64,000 nt of DNA from Thermoanaerobaculum sp964488355 (GTDB lineage Bacteria > Acidobacteriota > Thermoanaerobaculia > Thermoanaerobaculales > Thermoanaerobaculaceae), in the NCBI GenBank assembly GCA_964488355.1, contig CAZAUJ010000002.1:124001-188000 (forward strand). The letters run 5' to 3'. The notes under the pieces were generated by a model. That model had not been told where the DNA came from, ran no database searches, and saw only the letters and a program-made list of their open reading frames with translations. The translations under genes and the position numbers were made by a program. Of the stretch, positions 1 through 7,387 are shown one piece after another. Within the stretch, counting starts at the first letter, position 1. Each line of letters opens with the position of its first letter.

Positions 1-390
1 AAAGTTTTCCGCGGCGCGAGCCACCTGCGCGCGCACAATGCGCAGCACCTGGCCGGCATCCAGGCACTCGGTCACCGCTAGCTCGTCCGCGTGCTTTTCA
101 ATCAGCTCGGCTACGCGCAAGAGCACGCGCTTGCGCTCGCGTGCCGGTGTGCAGCTCCAGCGGCCAAAGGCCGCATGGGCCGCCTCAGCCGCTTGCGCCA
201 CCTCGGCCGGTCCGCCCCGAGCCGCCTGAGCCAGCGGCTGGTTGGTGGCCGGATCGAGGGTGGGGAAGGTCTGGCCGGAAGCGCTGTCCAGGAACCGGCC
301 GGCAATAAAGTGCCGGGCCCCCTCGCGCGCCAGCTTTTGGCGAACCTGGTCAATCACCTCGGGGGCGACGGCAAAGCTCGATGGGCTCAT
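1..390 (-). CDS. Aldehyde dehydrogenase, N-terminal 130 residues (runs off left edge)
   Basis: Only the N-terminal part is in the window; the gene continues beyond base 1. The protein reads like the start of the NAD(P)-dependent aldehyde dehydrogenase family: FIAGRFLDSASGQTFPTLDP, then AAHAAFGRWS and a helix ending in ELIEKHADELA. The catalytic Cys and Glu lie outside the window. The ATG overlaps the stop of the upstream FAH-family hydrolase (ATGA), so the two are translationally coupled. That neighbour suggests the 5-carboxymethyl-2-hydroxymuconate semialdehyde dehydrogenase role (HpaE-like) of the homoprotocatechuate pathway. The role is inference; the family is clear. Confidence 0.85.
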   Translation of the reverse strand, partial: MSPSSFAVAPEVIDQVRQKLAREGARHFIAGRFLDSASGQTFPTLDPATNQPLAQAARGGPAEVAQAAEAAHAAFGRWSCTPARERKRVLLRVAELIEKHADELAVTECLDAGQVLRIVRAQVARAAENF

Positions 391-1130
391 GGTTCCTCCT
401 CCACCGGGTTTTCCAGTGCGCCCAACCCTTCCACCTCCACGCGCATCACGTCGCCAGGGCGAACGGGGGAAACGCCGGGGGGTGTGCCGGTCAGAATCAC
501 ATCGAAGGGTTCTAGGGTCATGAAGGAGCTGACGAACTCCAGGATTTCCGGGATGGTGCGGAGCATGTGGCTGGTGTGGCCTTCCTGCCGTAGGTGGTTG
601 TTCACGTACGCGCGGAGGGTCAAGTTGTGGGGGTCGGGGACCTCGTCCTTGGTCACGAGGAATGGCCCCAGCGGGCCAAAAGTGTCGTGGCCTTTGGCGC
701 GGATGGGGGGACGGTAGGTGTTGCGGACGAAATCCCGTACCACCAGGTCGTTGACGATGGTGTAGCCCAGGACGTAATCCACGGCTTGGGAGGCCTTGAC
801 TTTTTTCATCGGCTGACCGATGACCACCGCCAGCTCCACCTCGTAGTGCATAAACGTGGCGCCGCGGGGGAAGAGTACCGTGCCGCGGTGAGGCAGGAGG
901 CTGTTGTTGGGTTTCCAGAAAAGAGCCGGCTCTTCCGGCGTGGCGAGCCCCAACTCCTGAGCGTGCTCGCGGTAATTGAGGGCCAAGCCTAGAACCTTTC
1001 CGGGTTGGAAGGGCAAAAGCCAGGTGACCTCCTCCGGTTTGTGGGCCACACCGGCCTCGTCCACCAGCAGGCCATGGTGGCAGACCCCGCGGTGCTCCCT
1101 CCCCTTGACCAGAAAGCGCGCCAGCTTCAT
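387..1130 (-). CDS. Fumarylacetoacetate hydrolase-family protein (HpaG/HpcE-like isomerase/decarboxylase)
   Basis: A 247-residue protein with the FAH fold signature: KVLGLALNYREHAQELG, then a metal-binding stretch around HYEVELAVVIG, GYTIVNDLVVRD, and the C-terminal DVILTGTPPGVSPVRPGD. The family hydrolyses, decarboxylates or isomerises beta-dicarbonyl and dienoate compounds using Mg2+. Between an aldehyde dehydrogenase and a DapA-type lyase it probably acts as 5-carboxymethyl-2-oxo-hex-3-ene-dioate decarboxylase/isomerase in 4-hydroxyphenylacetate breakdown. The ATG start overlaps the stop of the upstream DapA-like gene (ATGA), and its own stop overlaps the downstream dehydrogenase start. 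A longer N-terminal extension is open but lies inside the upstream gene. Confidence 0.85.
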   Translation of the reverse strand: MKLARFLVKGREHRGVCHHGLLVDEAGVAHKPEEVTWLLPFQPGKVLGLALNYREHAQELGLATPEEPALFWKPNNSLLPHRGTVLFPRGATFMHYEVELAVVIGQPMKKVKASQAVDYVLGYTIVNDLVVRDFVRNTYRPPIRAKGHDTFGPLGPFLVTKDEVPDPHNLTLRAYVNNHLRQEGHTSHMLRTIPEILEFVSSFMTLEPFDVILTGTPPGVSPVRPGDVMRVEVEGLGALENPVEEEP

Positions 1131-2011
1131 GCAATCAGCTCGTACCTTCGCGCTAGCGACTCGAGCTTTTGCTCCACCAGTGGCGTGGTGGGGGCCAAGG
1201 GCAGGCGCCATTCTTTCGCCACCAGGCCCATCCAAGAGAGCACGGTTTTCAGAGGGATGGGATTCGTATCCCAGAAAATCGCCTCGTTGGCTGGTTGCAG
1301 CTCTTCGTGGAGCCGTCGTGCTTCCTGCCAACGCCCTTCCGCCGCCGCTTGGCACAGCGCCGCCACCTGTTGTGGAAGCCAATTGGCGGTGGCGGCAATG
1401 GTACCCACAGCGCCCAAAGCCATCATGGGAAAGCTAAGGGCTTCGTAGCCGCAAAACACGGCAAAGCCTTCGCCCACCGCTCGCCGCACTTGGGTGAGGT
1501 ATTCCAAGTCGGGGGCCGAGTGCTTGAGTCCGCAAACCCAGGGAAAGTCCCGGTGCAAGCGGGCTACCGTCTCCACAGCAAGCCCCACGCCCACGCGGGT
1601 GGGAATGTGGTACAGGACCAATGGGAAGCCCTCCGCCTCTTGAGCCACGGCGGCGAAATAGCGGTAAAGCCCTTCCTGGTTGGGCCGCAGGCCGGGAGGA
1701 GGCATGACCAGGGCGGCAGCCGCTCCCACAGTCTGGGCGTGGCGGGTGAGCTCAATGGTGTCCGCCAAGCAACCGGTACCTGTACCCGCAAGCACCGGCA
1801 CGCGGTTGTCCGCAATAGCTAGCGTGCGCTCCAGCAACTCCTTCCGCTCCGCCACGGTGAGGCTGAGGGCCTCGCCGGTGGACCCCCCCACGCTCAGGCC
1901 GTGACTTCCCGCCGCCAGCTGACGCTGGATCAGCCGTTCCAGGGCTTTGAAATCGACAACTCCCTGGAGAAACGGTGTGGGCAGCGGCACGATGGACCCG
2001 AAAAGCTGCAC
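1127..2011 (-). CDS. DapA/N-acetylneuraminate lyase-family aldolase
   Basis: A 294-residue class I aldolase of the dihydrodipicolinate synthase family. Visible motifs are GGSTGEA (residues 42-48), the catalytic Tyr134 in LVLYHIPTRVG and the Schiff-base Lys163 in GLKHS. The start chosen is a GTG preceded by GGAGGA with an 8-nt spacer; a GTG 10 codons upstream has no such site. True DapA is usually not placed here. Coupling to an FAH-family enzyme and an aldehyde dehydrogenase suggests cleavage or formation of a 2-oxo acid in aromatic-acid catabolism, perhaps replacing HpaI. It could still be a biosynthetic DapA paralogue. Confidence 0.8.
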   Translation of the reverse strand: MQLFGSIVPLPTPFLQGVVDFKALERLIQRQLAAGSHGLSVGGSTGEALSLTVAERKELLERTLAIADNRVPVLAGTGTGCLADTIELTRHAQTVGAAAALVMPPPGLRPNQEGLYRYFAAVAQEAEGFPLVLYHIPTRVGVGLAVETVARLHRDFPWVCGLKHSAPDLEYLTQVRRAVGEGFAVFCGYEALSFPMMALGAVGTIAATANWLPQQVAALCQAAAEGRWQEARRLHEELQPANEAIFWDTNPIPLKTVLSWMGLVAKEWRLPLAPTTPLVEQKLESLARRYELIA

Positions 2012-2145
2012 CCTCTCGTCTCCTCCAACCCCCGGGCTCACCCGGTGGGAGTGTGGGACTATCCTACCACACGTTACTGCGACCAGGAATCACTTCGAAC
2101 GCGACACATGCGGCTCATCCGGGGGAACCCGTCCGAGCTCAAGGC

Positions 2146-2724
2146 TTAGCTTTCTGCCATTTGGTAGCGCTGCCACTCTTCCTCGAAGCAAAGGGAGGAG
2201 AGATCGGGCATGCGGTCTAAAAACACCACCCCGTCCAGATGATCGGCTTCGTGCTGCAACACGCGCGCGTGGAAACCCTCGGCGGTAAAGCGCACCGCCT
2301 CACCCTCCACGTTGTGCGCCTGCACAGCCACGTGCCGGTACCGCGGGACCAGACCACGCAGGCCGGGAAGGGAGAGGCAGCCTTCCCAGTCCACCTCCAT
2401 CGTCTCCTCCAGCGGGGTGAGCACCGGGTTGACCAGCACCCGCGGCTCCACCTCCTCCCCGTAGTCGGCGGGCAGGTAGTAAGCAAACACCCGCCAAGGA
2501 ACGGCAATTTGGGGGGCGGCCAGCCCCACACCGGAGGCGGCGTGCATGGTTCGCACCAGGTCCTGGGCGAGCTCGCGCAGCCGACGGGTGCCGAAGCGCT
2601 CGGGGGGAACCTCCTGTGCCTTTTGTCGCAGCACCGGATGACCCAAGCGCACCACCGGCCGCACACGCCCACCGGAACCGTTTTGGCTGAGCCTTCTCAG
2701 CGCGGCAAGAGCGGTAGCGCTCAC
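2146..2724 (-). CDS. def: Peptide deformylase
   Basis: Removes the N-formyl group from nascent proteins in the cytoplasm. All three family motifs are present: GVGLAAPQ (65-72), EGCLSLP (114-120, metal ligand Cys116) and HEADH (158-162, two His ligands and the catalytic Glu). The usual second residue after HE is Phe; here it is Ala. The GTG start lies two bases after the upstream A-type Fe-S gene stop; an alternative GTG at 2664 would remove 20 non-conserved residues. Length of 192 aa (172 from the later start) is normal for the family. Confidence 0.95.
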   Translation of the reverse strand: MSATALAALRRLSQNGSGGRVRPVVRLGHPVLRQKAQEVPPERFGTRRLRELAQDLVRTMHAASGVGLAAPQIAVPWRVFAYYLPADYGEEVEPRVLVNPVLTPLEETMEVDWEGCLSLPGLRGLVPRYRHVAVQAHNVEGEAVRFTAEGFHARVLQHEADHLDGVVFLDRMPDLSSLCFEEEWQRYQMAES

Positions 2725-2726
2725 CT

Positions 2727-3053
2727 CTACCCCACGGAAAAGGAGTGGCCGCAGCCGCAGGTGCGTACGGCGTTGGGGTTGTCCACCACGAAGCCGGAGC
2801 CCCGGAAATCTTCCACGAAGTCCACCGTCGCCCCGGCCAGGTATTGGGCGGAGAGGGGGTCCACTACCACGGTGATGTCCTGAACCTGGATGACCGTATC
2901 GCCTTCCTGTTGGTCATCGAAGGTGAAGCCGTACTGGAAGCCCGAGCAGCCACCCCCTTCAATGAAGATGCGCAGGGCTTTCCCCTCTGCTTCCGGCATG
3001 TTCTGGGCAAAGTAGCGAACCTTTTCCACCGCTTTTTCCGTTAGCTGCAACAT
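2727..3053 (-). CDS. erpA: A-type iron-sulfur cluster assembly/insertion protein (IscA/ErpA family)
   Basis: A 108-residue A-type carrier that delivers Fe-S clusters to target proteins. The three conserved cysteines are visible: Cys36 in GGGCSGFQYG, and Cys99 and Cys101 in TCGCGHSF near the C-terminus. The ATG has a GGAGG site 6 nt upstream. It sits directly before def and is probably cotranscribed with it. With no isc/suf genes adjacent, ErpA is the more likely subtype, but IscA or SufA cannot be excluded from sequence alone. The window encodes many Fe-S proteins (NarGH, ActB, PyrK, Rrf2 regulators) that could be clients. Confidence 0.9.
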   Translation of the reverse strand: MLQLTEKAVEKVRYFAQNMPEAEGKALRIFIEGGGCSGFQYGFTFDDQQEGDTVIQVQDITVVVDPLSAQYLAGATVDFVEDFRGSGFVVDNPNAVRTCGCGHSFSVG

Positions 3054-3115
3054 GCACGTCCTCCTGGAGCTTTCGCTCCGCCGAAGTCAAACGCGATACC
3101 GATCGCCAACATTCC

Positions 3116-4063
3116 CTACCCGTGGCTGGCCTCAGCCAAGAAGCGCTCCGCTTCTATGGCGGCCATGCATCCCGTTCCCGCCGCGGTGACCGCCTGCCGG
3201 AAGACCTTGTCCTGCACGTCGCCACAGGCAAAAACCCCGGGCACAGAAGTGCGGGTGCTACCGGGTTGGGTGCGGATGTAGCCCACCTCGTCCAGCTCCA
3301 GCTGGCCGACGAACAGGGAGGTGTTGGGCTGGTGGCCTATTGCCAGGAAGACCCCTTGGGTCGGATAGCTGGTCCGCTCCCCCGAGCGGGTATCCTCCAG
3401 CACCACCGCTTCCACTCCTTTTTCCTTGCTGCCCAAAATATCCCCCACCTTGGCATTCCAGCGAAATTGGATTTTGGGGTTGGCCAAGGCGCGCTCCTGC
3501 ATGATGCGCGAAGCGCGCAGCTGGTCGCGGCGATGAACTACCGTTACCTTGGTGGCGTAGCGGGTCAAGAAAAGCGCTTCCTCCATGGCGGTGTCGCCGC
3601 CGCCCACCACCACCACCTCCTTGCCCTGGAAGAAAAAGCCGTCGCAGGTAGCACAGGCGGAAACACCAAAGCCCATGAGCTCCTTCTCGGCGGGCAGACC
3701 CAAAAGCTTGGCCGAAGCACCCGTGGCGATGATGAGCGCCTCCGCCAGAAAATCCCCCTGGTCAGCCGTCACCACCCGGAAGGGCCGCTGGCGTAGATCC
3801 ACCGCTTCCGCTTGGGTGAAGAAAAGCTCCGCGCCGAAGCGCTGCGCCTGCTGGCGCATGCGTTCCATGAGCTCGGGGCCCTGAATGCCCTCAGGAAAGC
3901 CGGGAAAATTCTCCACCTCGGTGGTGATGGTCAGCTGCCCTCCAGGCTGCATGCCCTCCAACACTACCGGTGCCAGCTGGGCTCGAGCGGCGTAAATGGC
4001 CGCGGTCAAACCAGCAGGCCCCGAACCCAGGATGACCAGCGACACCTGTCGGGCTTGCCCCAT
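3116..4063 (-). CDS. trxB: Thioredoxin reductase
   Basis: A 315-residue low-molecular-weight FAD/NADPH disulfide reductase that reduces thioredoxin. The FAD site GSGPAG (13-18), the redox pair CATC (137-140), the NADPH site GGGDTA and the C-terminal GVFACGDVQD motif are all present. Start: ATG with GGAGG 7 nt upstream, in preference to an upstream extension that encodes only low-complexity sequence. No thioredoxin gene is adjacent. A 34-nt gap separates it from the PHP phosphatase upstream on the same strand, so the two may be cotranscribed. Confidence 0.96.
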   Translation of the reverse strand: MGQARQVSLVILGSGPAGLTAAIYAARAQLAPVVLEGMQPGGQLTITTEVENFPGFPEGIQGPELMERMRQQAQRFGAELFFTQAEAVDLRQRPFRVVTADQGDFLAEALIIATGASAKLLGLPAEKELMGFGVSACATCDGFFFQGKEVVVVGGGDTAMEEALFLTRYATKVTVVHRRDQLRASRIMQERALANPKIQFRWNAKVGDILGSKEKGVEAVVLEDTRSGERTSYPTQGVFLAIGHQPNTSLFVGQLELDEVGYIRTQPGSTRTSVPGVFACGDVQDKVFRQAVTAAGTGCMAAIEAERFLAEASHG

Positions 4064-4097
4064 GCTCACACCTCCGGCAGCGATTGTAACCCGCGGG

Positions 4098-4898
4098 TCA
4101 ACGGGAGCCTCGGCGGTGGACGGTGGCGGGCGAGGCGCCCAGCTCCCCCAATGTGGAGAGGAGCTCGGGAAAGGCAAAGCCCACCTCTTCCGGGGCGTGG
4201 GCATCGGAAGAGAGCACCACGGGTACGCCGGCACGCACCAAGCGCGCGAGCCAATCTCGGGACGGGTAATCCTCTCCCACCGGCTTGCGGCGGCCGGCGG
4301 AAGAAAGCTCCACCGCAACGCCTGAGTTCACCAGGGCCTTCAGTACCCGACCCTCCAGTTCGGCAAGGGGCTGCGGCGGGGAGAAGCCAAACTTTTTCGG
4401 CAAATCGAGATGCGCCATGACGTGGAAGAGGTTGCTGGTGATGGCCTTCTCCAAGCTCCGCCAGTAGCTTTGCCAAATGGCTTGGACCTTGTCCGGGCCC
4501 TCTTCGTACGCCCGGCGAGAGGCAGGCGCGTCCACCCAGAAACCCGCGATCCAGTGCACCGATCCCAGGACCAGGTCAAAGGGGTAGGACGAAAGAATGC
4601 TAGCCAGCGCCTCTTCCGCGCCCTCCACGTAATCGGCTTCGATGCCCAAGAGCACCTCAATCTGCCCACGGTACTTTTCTTTCAGCGCCAGGACCGACTC
4701 CACATAGCGGGGCAGCTCCTCCCGTGCCATGGCGAGAGTGGGGTCGTGCCGCTCAGGCGGCAGCCAGTAAAAGGGAATATGGTCAGTAATTGCAATGCCC
4801 GCTAGGCCCTTCTCCAAGGCGGCGAGCACGTAGGCCTCCTCCATCCCCTGGGCATGGCCGCAGCGGGCCGTGTGCGTGTGGTGGTCCACCAGCCGCAT
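4098..4898 (-). CDS. PHP-domain phosphatase, histidinol-phosphatase (HisK/HisJ) type
   Basis: A 266-residue metal-dependent PHP-superfamily hydrolase. Metal ligands are visible in DHHTHTARCGHA at the N-terminus, ITDHIPF, LGIEADY, GSVHWI, MAHLDL and the C-terminal SSDAHAPEEVG. This pattern matches the HisJ/HisK histidinol-phosphatase group, which performs a late step of histidine biosynthesis. The start ATG shares one base with the pyrF stop (TGATG) and has GGAGG 4 nt upstream. No other his genes are nearby, so the substrate is inferred from family only; other phosphomonoesters are possible. Confidence 0.82.
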   Translation of the reverse strand: MRLVDHHTHTARCGHAQGMEEAYVLAALEKGLAGIAITDHIPFYWLPPERHDPTLAMAREELPRYVESVLALKEKYRGQIEVLLGIEADYVEGAEEALASILSSYPFDLVLGSVHWIAGFWVDAPASRRAYEEGPDKVQAIWQSYWRSLEKAITSNLFHVMAHLDLPKKFGFSPPQPLAELEGRVLKALVNSGVAVELSSAGRRKPVGEDYPSRDWLARLVRAGVPVVLSSDAHAPEEVGFAFPELLSTLGELGASPATVHRRGSR

Positions 4899-5620
4899 CA
4901 CGCCTCCATCATCTCGTTGAGCACCGCTTCACAGGCCGCTTGGGGGTCCGCCGCTGCGGTGATGGGTCGGCCAACCACCAGCCAAGTGGCACCCTGCCTG
5001 AGGGCTGCTGCCGGCGTGGCCACCCGCCGTTGATCATCGAGGGCGGCTCCCACTGGGCGAATGCCCGGGGTGAGGAAGGCAAAGCTTTCTGGAAAGCGCG
5101 GACGCAGGCGGGAAAGCTCCTGTGGCGAGCACACCACCCCGGAAAGGCCCGCGTGCATTGCCAGCCGAGACCAGAGCTCCACCCGCTCGGCCACCGGCCC
5201 CGGCAAACCCAGCTGGTCCAGCTCCGCTTCGTCCAAGCTGGTGAGCACCGTCACCGCCAGTACCAGCGGTGGCTTTTGCCCAGGGGGCGTCCCCGCCTCA
5301 GCCCCTTCCCGAGCCGCTACCATCATGCGCAGCCCGCCGGCGGCATGCACGTTAAACATGAACACCCCCAGCCGTGCGCAGGCACGGGCAGCCCGCTCCA
5401 CCGTGTGGGGAATGTCGTGAAGCTTGAGGTCAAGAAAGACCTTCTCGCCTTGGTCCACCAACTGGCGGACAAAATCAGGGCCCAAGGCGGTGAAGGCCTC
5501 CAGGCCCACTTTGAAGCAGCCCACACACCCGGACAGCATCTGCACCAGGCGCAGGGCTTCCTGCCGGTCTTGGGTGTCCAAGGCCACCACCAGCTTGGCG
5601 ACAGCTCCTTCCCTGCTCAA
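4898..5620 (-). CDS. pyrF: Orotidine 5'-phosphate decarboxylase
   Basis: Last step of UMP synthesis. The protein begins its conserved core with KLVVALDTQDRQEALRLV and has FKVG, the catalytic FLDLKLHDIPHT (Asp64, Lys66, Asp69 with the start used here), VHAAGG, AVTVLTS, VCSPQE, TPGIRP and the C-terminal GRPITAA phosphate site. The start is uncertain. TTG at 5620 overlaps the pyrD stop as TTGA; GTG at 5590 is preceded by AAGGAG at a long 14-nt spacing. Either gives a normal length (230-240 aa). It follows pyrD and pyrK in one pyrimidine operon. Confidence 0.93.
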   Translation of the reverse strand: MSREGAVAKLVVALDTQDRQEALRLVQMLSGCVGCFKVGLEAFTALGPDFVRQLVDQGEKVFLDLKLHDIPHTVERAARACARLGVFMFNVHAAGGLRMMVAAREGAEAGTPPGQKPPLVLAVTVLTSLDEAELDQLGLPGPVAERVELWSRLAMHAGLSGVVCSPQELSRLRPRFPESFAFLTPGIRPVGAALDDQRRVATPAAALRQGATWLVVGRPITAAADPQAACEAVLNEMMEA

Positions 5621-6534
5621 TGCCACTGGAGCCCCCCGATGAGCTGGCGCACATCGGTCACACCTTCCCGCTGGCAAAAGCCCGAGAGTCCTTCCAGCAC
5701 CGCCAGGCACGCTCGGGGGTTGCGGAAGGTGGCTGTGCCTACCTGTACCGCGGAAGCCCCGGCCAGCAGGAACTCCACCGCATCCTCGCCCGAAAGGATG
5801 CCGCCAATGCCCACCAGCGGTGCGTGCGGAAAGGCTCGGTGCACCTCCCAAACAAGGCGCAAGGCCAAGGGTTTGATTGCCGGGCCTGAAAGCCCCCCGA
5901 ATCCGCTGGCGAGCACCGGTCGCCGCCTTTTAGCGTCAACGGCCAAAGCTCGGAAGGTGTTGACCAAACTGAGCACCTCCGCCCCAGCCGCCAGCGCTGC
6001 CTCCGCCACCGCCAGTGGGTTCGGTGCGTTGGGTGAAAGCTTCACCCACAAAGGCCGGCGGCTTGTGGCCACCAGCAGCGACACCAGCTGGCCCAAGAGC
6101 TTGGGGTCGTGGCCAAACTCCATTCCGCCTTTGGCCACATTTGGGCAGGAAACGTTGAGCTCGTAGGCGGCGATGCCCTCTTCCCTTTCCAAGCGCTCCA
6201 AAACCTGGGCGTACTCCTCTTCGGTCTCGCCAAAAACATTGGCCACCACGCAGACCCCGCGTTGGCGCAAGGCCGGCAGCACATCGCGGCAAAAGGCCTC
6301 CACGCCGATGTTTTGCAAGCCAATGGAATTGAGCATGCCCGCGGGGGTCTCCACGATGCGCGGCATGGGGTTGCCCGGGCGAGGGGCAGGGGACAGGCCC
6401 TTAGTCACCACACCCCCCAGGAGTTCGGGGGGGCAGAAGTCGGCCAGGTCCAAGCCGTAGCCGAAGGTGCCGGAGGCAGCCAGAACCGGGTTTTTCAGCG
6501 TGAGCGAGCCAACGGGAACGGCTAGGCTCACCAT
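5617..6534 (-). CDS. pyrD: Dihydroorotate dehydrogenase, class 1B catalytic subunit
   Basis: A 305-residue FMN enzyme that oxidises dihydroorotate to orotate. Recognised by LKNPVLAASGTFGYG, GVVTKGLSPAPRPGNP, GMLNSIGLQN, ELNVSCPN (the catalytic Cys of class 1B enzymes), WVKLSPNAP and VGIGGILSGEDA. The immediately upstream PyrK subunit confirms type 1B, which passes electrons to NAD+ through a flavin/[2Fe-2S] subunit rather than directly to quinone. ATG starts 2 nt after the pyrK stop, with GGAGG 10 nt upstream. Confidence 0.95.
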   Translation of the reverse strand: MVSLAVPVGSLTLKNPVLAASGTFGYGLDLADFCPPELLGGVVTKGLSPAPRPGNPMPRIVETPAGMLNSIGLQNIGVEAFCRDVLPALRQRGVCVVANVFGETEEEYAQVLERLEREEGIAAYELNVSCPNVAKGGMEFGHDPKLLGQLVSLLVATSRRPLWVKLSPNAPNPLAVAEAALAAGAEVLSLVNTFRALAVDAKRRRPVLASGFGGLSGPAIKPLALRLVWEVHRAFPHAPLVGIGGILSGEDAVEFLLAGASAVQVGTATFRNPRACLAVLEGLSGFCQREGVTDVRQLIGGLQWH

Positions 6535-6536
6535 AC

Positions 6537-7328
6537 TCACCAGACCTCCGCCAGTTCTGCGGCACAAAACACCGGTCCCTGTTGACAGGAGGGGACGTAG
6601 GCGCCCGAAGCCAGCTTGACCACGCAACCTAGGCAGACGCCCAGGCCGCAGGCCATGGGCTCTTCCAGGGACAGCTCCGCGGCCAAAGCGTGGGCACGAG
6701 CCAAACAAGCCAACGCCCGCAACATCGGGCTTGGCCCGCAGGCCAGAATGCGACTGTAGCCACGCCCCAAGCGGCGAGTTAAGGCCTCCGTGATCAAGCC
6801 CTTTTCGCCCACCGAGCCGTCATCGGTGGAAAGGACCAGCTCGCCGGTGACCAGCTGCCGGAGCCGGTCCAGCAGCAGCAGCTCGCTGCCGGTGGCGGCG
6901 CCAAAAAAGAAATCAAAGCGGATGGCGCGGGCGGCCAGCTCCTGTGCGGCAAAAAGGACGGGTGGCAAGCCGATGCCACCGGCCACCAACGCTGGGTACG
7001 AGCCCACCGCAGCCAAATCGAAACCGCGGCCCAGGGGTGCCAAAAGCTGCAGCGGACTCCCCAAGGAAAGGCGACGGAGGGCGGCGGTCACCCGGCCCAC
7101 CTCTTTGACCAGGAGCTCCACCACGGGTTTGCCGTCCTGGGTGGACGTGGCGGCGAGGGAAAAGGGCCGCCGCAACAAGGGATCGCCGCAGTTGGAAAGA
7201 CCCACCATGGCGAATTGACCAGGTTGGGCTTCCAGCGGCTGCTGGCAGGCCAGGTGGAGGGAAAAGCAACTCTCCGACAGCTGCCGGCGAGCGAGCAGGG
7301 TCACCTGCTGGTCGCAACGCGTGCCCAT
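6537..7328 (-). CDS. pyrK: Dihydroorotate dehydrogenase electron transfer subunit
   Basis: A 263-residue ferredoxin-reductase-like protein that carries FAD and one [2Fe-2S] cluster and links PyrD to NAD+. It shows the flavin motif PLLRRPFSLA, an NAD-binding GGIGLPPVLFAA, ILACGPSPML, and the cluster cysteines in ACGLGVCLGCVVK followed by CQQGPVFCA. The ATG was chosen because upstream extension is not conserved-looking and would run into the divergent gene. A GATAAT hexamer 9 nt before the ATG could be a near-leaderless promoter. It heads the pyrK-pyrD-pyrF-PHP run. Confidence 0.93.
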   Translation of the reverse strand: MGTRCDQQVTLLARRQLSESCFSLHLACQQPLEAQPGQFAMVGLSNCGDPLLRRPFSLAATSTQDGKPVVELLVKEVGRVTAALRRLSLGSPLQLLAPLGRGFDLAAVGSYPALVAGGIGLPPVLFAAQELAARAIRFDFFFGAATGSELLLLDRLRQLVTGELVLSTDDGSVGEKGLITEALTRRLGRGYSRILACGPSPMLRALACLARAHALAAELSLEEPMACGLGVCLGCVVKLASGAYVPSCQQGPVFCAAELAEVW

Positions 7329-7387
7329 GGAGTCGGCATTATCCCTCAAAGGGCACGGCCGGCCAAATGGCGGTACCATTGCCAGGA

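Noticed and set aside
387..1382. N-terminally extended form of the FAH-family protein (331 aa)
   Set aside because: The extra 84 residues overlap the DapA-like gene out of frame and look like random high-GC translation. The internal ATG overlaps the upstream stop as ATGA.
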